Positions 11,254 to 23,316 of a stretch of 64,000 bases of DNA are shown here, one piece after another. The notes under the pieces are model-generated. The model was not told the origin of the DNA and did no database searches. It worked only from the letters and a program-made list of their open reading frames with translations. Position 1 is the stretch's first letter, and the number at the start of each line of letters is the position of its first letter. The stretch spans positions 12,397,922-12,461,921 of the forward strand of contig JALGPY010000012.1 of assembly GCA_023055425.1 (NCBI GenBank), read 5' to 3'. Origin of the DNA: Linanthus parryae. Its lineage: Eukaryota > Streptophyta > Magnoliopsida > Ericales > Polemoniaceae. Both the position numbers and the translations under genes were made by a program.

Positions 11254-11805
11254 TAAGGCTGAGCAAAACCCAACCCAACCCGCCTCCCCGAATCACCCCG
11301 CATCAAACCGGTCCGAATATAGCATAAATCGATGCTTGATTGATTACGGTTACTGATATCTCAAACCCGAACGATGTTTGATCGATAATTTTTTGAGACT
11401 TGGAAAAACCCGCTAAAAACCAAACCGGTCTGATTAATGTTTATTATGTAAAACTTGCAATTTTTATTTTTCTTTCTTTTTGATGATGGTTCCTAAATTA
11501 AGATTTTTAAGAGTTAACACCATAAATATAATTGATTTTCCTCAAACTATTCATTTTTCATGGGAAATTATGTTACTTTTCCAAATTTAAACATTATACA
11601 AACGTATATTACTAGAAAAATAACCAAACTAATATATTTTTTCAAGTGAAGTTTTCCAACCCGTTTAACAGGTCCGAATGTTACGATTGGTTTAGGTATT
11701 ACAAAACACTGGGTGGGTTTGGGTAGAACATTCTCCAACCCGAACCTATTGGGTCGGATAGAAACTTTCGGCAAAACCGATCAAACCGGTCCGTGCTCAC
11801 CCCTA
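11254..11805. mobile_element. Non-autonomous hAT element inside Copia A
   Basis: The left end TAAGGCTGAGCA and the complemented right end TAGGGGTGAGCA form a 12-bp terminal inverted repeat with two mismatches. The 8-bp flanks are ATAGGTAG (11246-11253) and ATAGGTTG (11806-11813), one mismatch. Comparison with the uninterrupted Copia B sequence at about 52600-52625 shows that Copia A continues on both sides. Subterminal CCAACCC and AAACCGGT motifs repeat at both ends. The 552-bp AT-rich body has no gene. Confidence 0.85.
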
Positions 11806-14170
11806 ATAGGTTGTAGGCTCATCATCCATGAGTGGTACGTCACTGGGCTCAGTCACGATAAGTACATACCTCGCTGGCTCATGACGTCCCTTACCCCACC
11901 TACGAAGTTCTTGTGTTACTTGAACAGGTTGCTCCACAACAGTTTTTGGTTCATGCTCATGCTCCATCGCAGAATCAGTGTATTGTGGTTCTTGAATTTC
12001 TTCAAGTTCCACAGTCCTCCTACTAGCTTCTTTAGAGAAAAAATCTCTTTCTAGAAACACACCAGTCCTAGCAACAAACACTTTGTTCTCGGTTGGATTG
12101 TAGAAATAATATCCTTTCATTTTCTTAGGATATCCCACAAACTTACACATATCCGTCTGGGGTCCGAGCTTGTGTATTTGTAAACGCTTTACATAGACAT
12201 CACAACTCCAAATCTTCATAAACGACAATATGGGATGCCTCCTAGTCCATATCTCATATGGTGTCTTCATGACCGATTTGGATGGAACACGGTTAATGTT
12301 AAAAGTCGCAGTTAATAAAGCATGTCCACAAAACGATATCGGAATATCTGTTTGACACATCATAGATTGCACCATACCAACAAGGTACGATTCCTCCTCT
12401 CGGACACGCCATTGCACTGTGGCGTTATGGGTGGAGTGAGTCGGGACACAATCCAACACTCTCTAAGATAGTCGTCAAACTCTTGACTCAAGTATTCTCC
12501 CCCACGATCCGATCGTAGAGCCTTAATATTCTTGCCAAGTTGCTTTTCTAATTCATTCTTGAACTCTTTAAACAATTCAGAGGATTCGAATTTGGCCTTC
12601 ATAAGGTATATAAATCCATATTTACTTAATTCATCAGAAAATATAATGAAGTAAAGGTAACCACCTCTAGTTGCTGTGGGAAGCGGCCCACACACATCAG
12701 TATGTATGAGTGCGAATAACTCACCAGTCCTCTCACATTTCTTATTGAAAAGGGACTTTGTCATTTTTCCTAATAAACAAGATTCACATGTCACATATGA
12801 TTCATAATCAAATGAGTCTAGCAATCCATCTTTATGGAGTCTAGAGATGTGTTTCTCGTTTATATGGCCTGAACGACAGTGCCATAGATAAGTAGGATTA
12901 AATCATTAGTTTTAATCCTCTTTTTATTTAAGTTATAGACGGAATTATTTAGATCAAGGATAAATAATCCATTAGAAAAATGCGCACTACAATAGTGCAA
13001 ACTATCAAAATAAATGGAGCAAAATTTATCCTTTATTGAACTAGTAAAACCTTTCTTGTCCAAACAAGAAATAGAAATAATGTGTTTGCTCATTGCAGAC
13101 ACAATAGCATTTTTCCAATTCTAAAATAAGTCCAGAAGGAAAAGATAACTCATAAACGCATATGGCTAACGCGACAACTCTTTCTCCATTCCCAATGCGC
13201 AAGTCTATCTCCCCTTTAGCTAATCTTCTACTTCTCCTTAGATCCTGCACATTTTGACAAATGTGAGATCCACATCTAGTATCTAATACCCAAGATGAAG
13301 AGATAGATAAATTGACATCTATAACAAAAATAATTGGTGCTGGTGGAATCACTATTCCAAGCCTTTATCCTCCTGATACTCGGGGCAATTCCTCTTCTAG
13401 TGACCCGGCTGACTACAGTAGTGACAATCACCCTTAGTCACGCCTCCAACAGGCTTTAAGGCTTCATTGGATTTGCAACTTTCTTGCTCTCTACTTTGGA
13501 GGCACAAGCAACTCCCTTGACCTTCCTCTTATTGACCATCATTATGGCCTTGCCTTTGCCCTTGTTAATGCTCTATTCGGCGGTCCTCAGCATATTAAGC
13601 AGGTATGGCAGAGATTTGTTGATCTCATTCATGTTATAGCTCATGATGAACTGGCTATAACTATCTGGCAACGATGCAGGATGAGATCAATGGCAAATTC
13701 ATGGCCGAATGGGAAGTCTAACCTCTTGAGATTCTCCATGTTATCGATCATGCGCAGTACATGAGGCCCGACTGGGTTCCCCTATGCGAGACTGCACTTG
13801 AACGGTGCCTTAATACTTCATACCTCTCATGCCTTGCCTGATTTTGGAAGAGTTGTCTCAAATGTACAATCATATTGTACGCCTCCATGTTCTCATGTTG
13901 CTTCTAAAGCTTAGAGTCCATGGAACAAAGCATGAGGCAAGTGACATCATTAGAATCATCCAAATGTTTCTCATGTGCCACTGTCGCGGCAAGAACAACA
14001 TCCTCTCGTGGTGGGTCTAGAATAGGACTGTCTATGACGTACAATTTCCTTTCTTGCTTGAGAACAATTCTCCAATTTCTGTACCAGTACAAAAAAATTG
14101 TTCCAGATAACTTTTCCTTCTCAAGGACAGATCGTGGGGATGAAGTCGATGCTTGTTGATTGTTTTCCAT
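11806..14170 (-). pseudogene. Copia A gag, protease and integrase remnants
   Basis: Gag starts MENNQQASTSSPRSVLEKEK at 14170. The region of the zinc knuckle is near 13375-13430 and is degraded. The protease box reads WVLDTRCGSHIC (13250-13300) with DTG changed to DTR. GAG-pre-integrase is at 12860-13102. Integrase at 12360-12824 shows LIHTDVCGPLP, but the second region reads FSDELSKYGF and GTPQW is changed to ITPQC. The stretch 11806-12459 continues to KGYYFYNPTENKVFVARTGV. Many frameshifts and active-site changes show it is dead. Confidence 0.85.
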
Positions 14171-15812
14171 TGGAATTCTACAAAAAGAGAAATATGCAAG
14201 TTTAGTATTTTGAAAAATTAACTATGTTCAATAATTTCTAGATTATTAAATATAGCTCACACTATTTTTCTTGAATTAATAGCCCTCACCATTAATGCGA
14301 AAAATATCATATATTCTCTAGTGGGTCCAAGATCCATTCACCTCTTCTTGAGCTTGCTTTGGCAAGTCACCCAGAATTAGTTATTTAGGTAGGAACAACT
14401 TCCAATTACATCCCATGCAATTCTTGGTTTAATTAGGTGAATAACCCCTTATTATTTATCTATTCCATAGATAACTCTTAATTTCCTTGCCTCTAAGTTT
14501 ATCAATCCAATTGAATTCACCTAGTTGCGTCCAACCTCTTACTTCAACAATCACACATTACTTTCTTGTGTCGCCTCATCACATCATGGTGAATTAAAAT
14601 TGCCTTGCTTTGGCAAGTCCGAACTTAATAGACCTTGATCTTGAAGGGTATTTAAGTAAGAGAAGGCAAAACGCAATATCTCGTTTGAGGGATTTAATTG
14701 TCATTATTAATTGTTTTGTTGATCCTATCGACATGATCTACTTATTTGGTCCCAAATAAAAGATCATCCTTATTTATTTTTATCTTGTTACGTTTTGCAT
14801 GCATCGCCCATACACCAAAATAAATAACAAGAAAATAAATAAATAAATAAATAAATGAATAAATAAATAAATAAATAAATAAAAATAAATAAATAATAAA
14901 TATGGCATGGATATGGACCCTAAGACTAAGATATTCCAATACCAATGAGAATATCTACAAGCCCTAAAGTGACAAGCTCATATCCTTGTGCCTCAACCAT
15001 GGCCGCACGACCTAGGCTTGCGAGTGCTCCATTGACTTTGTGGTTCCTTGATTATTTGGTCTTCTTCTCCATGTCTTGACTATAATCTAACTATCTAATA
15101 CTAGCTAGCATCTATAATAAATAGAGAGACCTCACAAGCGAGGGACAAGACGACACGCAGGCCGTAAAATTAATTAATTACATTGATTACAATAAACCAT
15201 AACCAAACCACAAACCACAAAATAAACATCCACAACCTAGGCCATATCCATCCATCATGCAATAAAAACACACAATACATCTAAAATCTAAATTCAACGC
15301 GCTTAGTCAATTTTTAGTTGAATTTGGATTTTCTATGGTCAAAACGGTCCAAGGGGCCCACAAACATTTTGGCCGAACCCTTAAAGGACCACCCAAGCCG
15401 CCTAGGCGGTCGGACCAAGCCCGCTCGGTCAAACCGATGGCTTGGCCGAGCCTCATAGAATCGTGGCTTGGCCTTGGCGCGCAAGGAGGGGGGGGGGCTC
15501 AACCCCTTGGCCGCCCCTTGTGGAGTTGTTTCCAAAAACTTCTCCTTCCTTGTGTGCCTTATTTCCAATTGATGAGAAAACCCTCTTTTTCCCCAATTGG
15601 GCCCTAACCCCAGCTTTTCAAAATCCAAAAATTCACATCATATGTGAACAAAATTTGCCAAATTTTATATGATATGTGAAATTGGCACGATCTCTATTGA
15701 ATCATATTCAATTTGCATCATATGCTTAACTTCAGTTTTTCGCGAAAAATTGCAAAAACAATGAAAACCTGATAAACGGTAACACGTAAGATCATGTTAT
15801 GCGCTACCACCT
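14171..15812 (-). other. Copia A untranslated leader
   Basis: No protein can be supported. This is the region between primer site and gag, parallel to 54991-56644 of Copia B. It contains an (AAAT)n tract at about 14828-14896 and a GC-rich block (15340-15520) that matches the style of the leader in Copia B. The open frames here are low-complexity artefacts. Confidence 0.7.
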
Positions 15813-15827
15813 GTGACTCTAATACCA

Positions 15828-17222
15828 TGTAGGATTTTGATGCAGGTTACGCAGCGGAATAAAAAAAATTATCCTGCTCAAATCCCTCTAAGGATCACAG
15901 GCAACCAATCATAACATGATGAAAGTAGAAAAACTGTGTACCTTAGTTTGTGAGATCACTACGAATAAATGTGTCTTCGCCTCTTTGGTATCCACACATT
16001 TGGATCACAGCTTGAATCCTTCTCCACGTGTAGTGCTAGCAACGAAAGAATGAGGAAGAATCACGCCAAACAGAACACGGACGGCGGGCACCACTAGGTG
16101 GCCGACGGCGTCGGGTAGGGGCGGACGGGTAGGTGTCGAACCCTCCTTTGTCTCTCTCCTTGCTTTATCATGCTCTCTCAATAATGACTTGGGTTGAGAA
16201 AATAACACGCTAGAGTTCCCTTATATAGTTAATAACTCCTTATTAACTACATATTTGCCCCAATACTAATCATGTCCATACACAGATTACTCCACCTTAC
16301 AAATTAGTCCTACTAACTTTGCATGTGGTTACATTAAAATCCTTTTAATTAAGTAGTCCAACTAATTAATATCCAAATCCAGATTAATTCATTCGTTTCG
16401 TGACCCTATAGGTTTCTACATAGTTGGTAGTAACTATTACTAACATAGAGCGGCGTCTAGCAACACATGTATGTTACCCAACTAATAGAAATAGTCAGTG
16501 ATCCGAAAAACCTTATGCCCAATATTACCGTATTGTACTATCCCTTTGTCTCCATATCCGGTTTGGACACGAGACATAATAGCCACACTCGTATATCCAA
16601 TCCATAGTTTCTCGATCCTGGGAATATGCTTATCCAAGCACATAACATCAATATCTCCATATTGATTTATCTGAGTCTAGCCAGACATTTAATAAGCATC
16701 ATCCTCGAGTGGCCCATGGATATTTGCTCCCATTATGTAGGAGGGACAAATCCTCTCTACATCACTACCATCTGCCAGCTTACTTCCAATCATGCCCGAT
16801 AGCTATCTTTATAGTTACCTAGTTACAGTGTAATGTTTGATAATATCAAAGCACGATATTTCATAACTAGAGTATCTAGTGACTTCAAGTCTAAGAATTA
16901 CAATACCATTAGCACCACGAGAAGCACTTGTGACTTTGACATAATCTAACGTAGCCTTCTCGTTGTTGGTCAATCTAGTATGCCATTAATCCTAATGCAT
17001 ATCCATGTGTTAGACTTGATATCTCCATACCAATCTACCACATACTAGGTTATGGTGATTGCCCCGTTAATAAATATAATGGAGTAGGGATATTAATATA
17101 AACAACACATTGTAATATAAGGACTTCATTATAGTAAATATATCCATAAATAATAAATGAATATTATAGCCAAACAATGTTCATACTAAATCTAGATTGC
17201 CTTTAGTGCACCTATTCCAACA
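15828..17222 (-). mobile_element. 5' LTR of Copia element A
   Basis: The LTR is bounded by TGTAGGATTTTGATGC and CCTATTCCAACA, 1395 bp, homologous over its length with the LTRs at 49597 and 56659. The adjoining primer site (GACTCTAATACCA, complement of an altered TGGTATCAGAGC) has mutations. Confidence 0.9.
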
Positions 17223-19571
17223 AAGACCAGTCCCCTTCAGGCAGAAAGAAGGTTTTTAAAGCGTCATAGAGAAGATCCAGTTACGAGATATGGGTTTTTT
17301 TGGGATCACAATTCACATGAAAAAAAATTAAGGAAATGAAGCATCCATCAGAGAAAGATTGGACCGTTGTCTCGCCATGGACAGTTGGTCTGATATGTTT
17401 GGAAGAGCAAAGGTTCAACATCTTGTAGCAGAAGTATCTGATCATGTTCCATTGCATATCTCGTGGAACTTGAGGATATTTAAGAATGCACAAGTCAGGA
17501 GAATATTTTAGTTTGAAGCAATGTGGCTTCTTCATCAAGGCTGCGAAACGGTTGTCTCAGGAGTTTGGTCGAATTATGTTGTGGCAGTCAACGTGAATTC
17601 AGGTTCAACGGTTGCAGCTCTTAAGAGATGGCATAGAGATGTTTTTGGGAACGTAAAGAGGCAGCTGTCTCATTTGAGAAACAGGTTGAAGGCACTAACT
17701 GAAGGACCACAAACCAATGCAGTAATATCCGAGATCGGAGAGGTGCGAGCTAATATTCTCCAAATCCTTTTGAAAGAGCAGGACATGTGGAAGCAACACT
17801 CTAGGGATACTTGGATTCACAAAGGAGACAGAAATACATGGTACTTTCATCGCAAGACATCTAATAGACGCAATAGGAACCGGGTGTCAGGTTTGGAGGA
17901 CGATCCGGGATAATGGCTGACCAAACCTCAGCTGATTATCTCGATTTTGGAGGGTTACTTCAAAGACATGTTCACCACGACCTCTCCATTTATTCCTCAT
18001 ATGGATTCAATTTTTCAGAGGGTGGAAGGTCTGGTTACTCCTGATTAGGGAATCTACATGGATCGACCTTTTTCAACAAAGGATGTGAGAATTGCGGTCA
18101 AACAGATGGCCCCGTCTAAAGCTCCAGGCCCGGACGGATTCCCAGCTCTGTTCTATCAACTTTTATGGCCAATAGTGGGTGCTGGCGTTGAAGAGTTTTG
18201 TGTTAGGATTTTGAATGGCGAAGAAGATATAACCAAGTTCAATCATACCCTCATCGCCTTAAGACCGAAGATCAAACAGGTATGCAAGGCAAGTGATATG
18301 CGTCATATCAGCCTCTGCTCCACTATTTATAAAATTGTCATAAAAACTCTGGCGAACCGTTTCAAAGGTATTCTTGATTCTCTAATCTCTAAAAATCAAT
18401 TTTTTTTCCGGGGCGTATGATTACTGCTAATGGCTTGGTTTCCTATGAGCCCCTCCACTCAATGAACAACATGAATAAAGGCAGAGAAGGCTTTCTATCT
18501 CTCAAAGAGGATATGGGTAAGGATTAAGACCGCGTAGAGTGAGCTATTCTAGAGGTAGTTGTGGTTTGCTTGGGGTTTGGGGCCCGTTAGGTCAGTTTCG
18601 CGATGAATTTCATCTCAACAGCTTCGTACAGCTTTATTGTGAATGGAGAAGGACACATACACATCATTCCATAGAGGGGTCCCCACTCCCCCTATTTATT
18701 CATGCTGGTTAGTGAGACTCTCTCTCGCCATTTATATGCGGCAATCGATGCAGGCACTCTAACGGGAGCCGTAGTGTCCAGAGGGGCCCCGACAATATCT
18801 CATTTATTTTTTTGCAGATGATAGCTTGCTGTTCACTAAAGCTATGAACGAGATAACCGTCTATTCTCTAGGTTACGAGATTGCGTCTGGCAAAAAGCTA
18901 AACTTGGAAAAGTCCTCTTTTGTTTTTTCAACTAATGTCAACGACTATAATCTGGTCACTTTGAGCAATTTATGTGGAGTACAGCTGGTGGACCAATAGC
19001 AGAGCTATCTTGGACTCCCAACATCCTTTGGTAGAAGAAATTCAGTCAAACTTGGCCATCTTACTAAGCGCATAGGAAAGAAATTCAAGGGGTGGAAAGG
19101 GAAGTTGCTGTTAGTTGTCAGAAAATAAGTTCTTATTAAAGCAGTAGCCCAAGCAATCCCCAACTTTGCTATGCGATGCTTTCTATTGCCGATGCAAGTT
19201 TGCCACGTCATGGAGAGATAAGCGCGACAATTCTGGTGGGGAGGAAGTGAGGACAGAAGGACAGTGCACTGGGTGAACTGGGACAAGATGAAGCAAAATT
19301 AATTTGATGGAGGTATTGGTTTCCGCGACTTCCATTAGTTTAATGTTGCACTATTGGCTAAACAAACTCGGAGAATTCTTCCCTTTCTAAACAACCTTTT
19401 GAGCCGCATTTTATACGCGAAGTACTTACAACAATCCAATATTTTATATTAATAAGTATCTCCCACTTCCCAAGTCTCTTACGCATTGAGAAGTATGCTA
19501 AAATGTAGGGATTTTGTGAAGTCGGGTCTTATGTGGAAGATTGCAAACGGAAATAACGTGAAAGTTTTTGG

Positions 19572-21906
19572 TAGGGATGGCAGTTTGGGCCGTTAAAGCA
19601 GGTCGAAACCCGCACCCGCCCGGCCCAAAGCACCAGCTAAACACTGCAACTAAGGGTATGGGGTGGGCCTGATCCGCTCATGATTCGGTTTTAATATAAG
19701 TTGGAGGGGGTGCGGGTTTGGGGCGGGCTGGGGAGAGTAAACACTGCATTCACGCTGCTTCTCTCTCAAGCAACGTAGTCTCAGAAAAATCTATCTCAAC
19801 CGGCGACCATGGACGAATATTGATCCGGCCACCGGAGCTTCAGATAGGACCATGGTGACTCGGAGGTTGAAGAACCTAGAGGCCCATAATACAGATCGAA
19901 GCATAGGACCCAAAGTTCGTTCGTTCGTCTTCGATCTCTTCCCTCTGTAAGTTTCATTTGTTCGCCTTCGATCTCTTACCCGTTCTCAGATCTAAAAGTT
20001 CACAGGGGTTCCAATCCCCAATCTCAGACATGGGTTTTGCCAATTTCATCCCCAATTTCATCCCGTTCTCAGAACTCTTCCATTCTCTCGTCAGCATGAT
20101 TAGATATAAAGACATGGGTTTTGCCTCTTATTGTAGTTACTTGTTTCTTCTGATTGGTTTATGCTATTAAAGTATTGGAATTTAGGTGTTTTGAATATGG
20201 GTTTCTTAATTGAGTTTCTGATGAATATACTTCATGTATACATTCTACTGAGTTGCTGAAGTTTCCTAGTGGTGTTTCAATGTCTAGAATTTAGGTGTTT
20301 TGAATATGGGTTTTCTTGCTCTACTTAATTGAGCTTCTGATGAATTTTTATTATTCAAGAAAACAATTACAGAGTCAGAGTTTCATTGTTGTGAGGCGGT
20401 TGCATTTTTCCTTTTTTTTATTGGAGCTCAAGAAATGTACATAACTGACCATATACTTCTGATTGTAATTGAAGTTCGACTCATTGCAGTGTGTGGTTTG
20501 GTTATGTTTGTGCCCTTTATTGTTGAATTGTTTTTTCTTATTGGTTTCTAATTGAGATATTATGATCATTATCTGTTCAGGATGCAAGGAAGTCTGTTCT
20601 AACCACTGGTGGAGTCAAGAAGCCTCATGGTTACCGCCCCCGAACTATTGTCCTCCGGTAAATATTCTAGATTTGGCTTCGTCGTTTGGCTTTCTGCACA
20701 TTCCTCTACATGTGACTTTGGCATGTTTCTGTTTTTACCCTAATTTGTAACTTTGGCATGGAATTTGTGTGATGGTGTACTGAAGTCACTGATGAATTGT
20801 GGACCTAAACCATCGCTACCCCCTCCCCCCAATACATACATATACCTAGTATCAGTTTTATCATTTCTGCTTGAGTCAAGATATTGAATTCGACTCCAGT
20901 AAAAGCTTCAACTGGTTATGGATGCATGATTGTTTAGCAATGTATAACTTGGTTCTAGGTTCACTTTTCTTTATGTGTATGAGCAGTTTGTTAGGCCAAA
21001 TGCTATTTTTTTAACGAAATTAAGTATTTTTGTCACATATTAATGTGCTTTTTTTTTAAACATGAAGTTATTTTCACACAAGTTTCTTAGAACAATCTCT
21101 CTGTACCATCTTTGCTTCATTATAGTAGGCCAATAGTAACCTTCTTGCTGTATCCTTTTGTATAAACTGATATCCCTAGTGTCATGTGTGTAGTGTTGTG
21201 AATTTCATGCAATCCCAGTTCAGTAATGTCTTGAGCAAGAATGCTTAGGATGGGAAGAGGATTCCTCTGATATGTGCAAGATAGCTTTCTTAATTTAATT
21301 GCCTCCATTTTTTGTATACAGAAGGATCTTGTGTATCCCTTTCCTGTATACAAAATGGATTTTGGATAATAGTTATATGCCTTTCCATTTTCTTACTAGT
21401 TTCCGGTATTTGTTTTGTATGGCAACATGGAGGGTACTAATCTTTTAAACCGATCTGATGTTGGAGAAGCTTGGAGCAATGCTACAGTAAATGTGTATCA
21501 TTTGAAGAATTCAGGACATTATTTGAAAAGTTCGTTGTTATTAAGAGTACTTTGTTTTAGACGATCAGATTTTAAATAGTTATCTAACTTTGTAGTAGTT
21601 ATTGGAATCGCCATCCAATTTATTTGTTGTTGGATTTGATACAAGCTGCACACTTGCAATATTGTAAAAATCTTATGTTTAAGCAGTAAATTTTGCCTTT
21701 TACTTTTAAGACTTGAAGTGAGAAGCGGGCTTATAGGGCCGCATATGTGTGCGGGCCTAATCGGGCTTAATTCAAGCGGGTGCGGGTCAGTATATAGTAG
21801 CTTGCACAGTGGGTCCTTGTGCGGGCCGACCTACACATAGGCACTGTTGCGGGCCGGGTCGGGTTTAGTTCATTTTTGGCCCGACCCCGCCCGATTGCCA
21901 TCCCTA
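19572..21906. mobile_element. 2.3-kb hAT element carrying a histone H3.3-like exon
   Basis: Ends are TAGGGATGGCAGT on the left and TAGGGATGGCAAT when the right end is complemented. They are flanked by a perfect 8-bp target duplication GTTTTTGG (19564-19571 and 21907-21914), and LINE sequence continues on both sides. GC-rich GGGCCGG/CCCGCCCG motifs are repeated near both ends. No transposase is visible. Between about 19740 and 20760 the body looks like a gene: a possible 5' leader, GTAAGT donor near 19949, introns and an H3-like exon at 20581-20657. It is therefore a gene-capturing non-autonomous hAT. Confidence 0.9.
20581..20657 (+). pseudogene. Captured histone H3.3-like exon
   Basis: The 77-nt segment translates in phase 0 as [20 protein letters not shown] followed by RTIVLR, which aligns with histone H3 residues about 24-49 ([25 protein letters not shown] region). 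Thr at position 31 and Tyr at 41 are the residues that separate plant H3.3 from H3.1. It is preceded by TCTGTTCAG (acceptor) and followed by GTAAATATT (donor), so it was taken from genomic DNA with its introns, not from mRNA. Substitutions at 29, 30, 40, 44, 46 and 47 and the lack of other exons mean it does not encode a histone. Confidence 0.85.
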
Positions 21907-23095
21907 GTTTTTGGTGATTGTTGGGTTCTGCGCCCTACAACTCACCAAATCATCACTCCTTGTCCACAGGGTTGGGAGAATATGCGTGTTAGCTGGCTAA
22001 TAGACGGAAGTACGGGTGAGTGGAACTTGAACCGAATTCGACAATTGGTTTGGGCGATTGACGAAAGCGTAGTTTGTTCAATCCCTATCCAACAAAACGA
22101 GCAGCATGACAATTTCTTTTGGAAACACTCCGAAGACGGTATTTACTCAGCTTCAAGCGGGTACGAGGCACAAACGATTGGACAGTGGCTGAAGCATCAT
22201 CTTCGACGGGTTTTGCAAACCGTGATTGGCTCAAGACATTTTGAGTTTTCGTATCCCAAGAAGATAATTTACACGGTGTGGATAATTTGGCATTATTCTC
22301 TCCCAGTTCTATCGAGATTGGCTGAAGGAGGTATTCAGGTTTCTACTACTTGCCAAGTATGTAACATATTTCTGGAAGATGAAGAACATTTGTTCGCGGG
22401 GTGCAAGAAAGTAAGGAAAGTTTGGGATACTCTGAAGGGACATGATTTCATTGCAAAGAAGACGACTCCCATAAATTAGTGGATTCGCGAAGTTGTTGAA
22501 CTAAGTACAAATTCCTAGTGCGAGATTTATAACTGACTGTTGGACTATATGAAGAAGCCGCAATAAAATGCAATTTGAAGGCTATGAGTTCTTGGCTGAG
22601 GAGGCGGCAAATTGGGGGCTGAACACTCCGACTTGGTACAAGGAGTGTCATCTTCGTGGCTTGTTCGAAGTTCAGTGCACAACTCCTACTGGGGAATGAG
22701 AAAGGTTGGACGCCACCACCAACAGGTTTCTCGAAAATAAATACCGACGCGACGTGGTGGACAAGTGGCCCAGCAGTGGGGCTCGATGGAGTGCTTCGTA
22801 ACAGCGATTTCGGCTTTGTCGGAGGAAGAATATGAAGAATTCAGCAGACTCGCACACCTCTAATCACAAAAGTAGAAGCTATAGTCTTGGGACTGGAATT
22901 CGCGAAGGAAATGATAATTACTAAGCTCCTCCTCGAATCTGACTCTTTAGTTAGAGTTGGCATGCTTAAAGCTTTGGAAAATTGCTGGCCTGAACTCCCT
23001 ATCCGAACTAAAAGAGTTGCTAGGAGCCTAGGACGCGAAATAGAACTTTTATCAACTTTTTATGTGGCCGAAGTGAAGCATACTAGTCGCAAAAG

Positions 23096-23316
23096 AGTTG
23101 CTGTTAGTTTTGGGTGTGTTGGTGTTCTTGAGGTTTGAGAGGATGAGGATGAAGAAAAGGAGTGTTTGATCCAAATTGGTGGTTGGGAAGATCAAAAATT
23201 CGGTTTTGGCTCAAAAATACCCCCCAGAGTGTTAAAAGTACCCCCAAAAAGTGAGCAGCCCGCCCCAATTCGGCCCGAAATGGTTGCCGAAGTTCCCGGC
23301 AACGGCGCAAAAAACT
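23096..23316 (-). mobile_element. Internal leader of a minus-strand Gypsy element with primer site
   Basis: The plus strand shows TTCCCGGCAACGGCGCA at 23293-23309, a tRNA-Asp-type primer site complement lacking one C, 7 nt before the LTR edge. The rest, up to the LINE junction near 23095, is a short fragment of the leader; gag and pol are absent. Confidence 0.65.

Larger units (their letters stand above)
8994..17222 (-). mobile_element. Copia element A (Angela-type), decayed
   Basis: Order on the minus strand: LTR 17222-15828, degraded initiator-Met primer site (15813-15827), leader, gag, protease, integrase, RT, RNase H, polypurine tract, truncated LTR. The LTR start TGTTGGAATAGGTGC and the order integrase before RT place it in Ty1/Copia, Angela/Tork group. 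It is of the same family as the complete element at 49597-58092 but carries many stops and frameshifts. It is inserted directly against LINE sequence at 17223. No target duplication can be tested as the left LTR is truncated. Confidence 0.85.
17223..23095 (+). mobile_element. L1-type LINE, ORF2 remnant, interrupted by a hAT element
   Basis: Plus-strand remnant of ORF2 in several frames. The end of the endonuclease domain shows VSDHVPLHISW (about 17435-17465). Linker motifs DTWIHKGDRNTWYFHRK (17810-17860) and RT motifs APSKAPGPDGFPALFYQ (18110-18165), LCSTIYKIVIKTLANRFK and FADDSLLFTKA (18811-18843, the catalytic FADD) follow. The zinc-binding RVT region (CQVCNIFLEDEEHLFAGCKK, 22350-22410) and RNase H (INTDATWW near 22739, then LESDSL at 22933-22950) lie after the hAT insertion. 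Stops and frameshifts are frequent. The 5' end is cut by Copia A. The element would reverse-transcribe its RNA at the target site. Confidence 0.85.

Noticed and set aside
12360..12824. Possible host gene with an integrase-like domain
   Set aside because: Order and motifs match Copia B step by step; it is retrotransposon pol.
14742..14945. 67-residue minus-strand frame rich in Tyr, Leu, Ile and Phe
   Set aside because: It reads an (AAAT)n tract in the Copia A leader.
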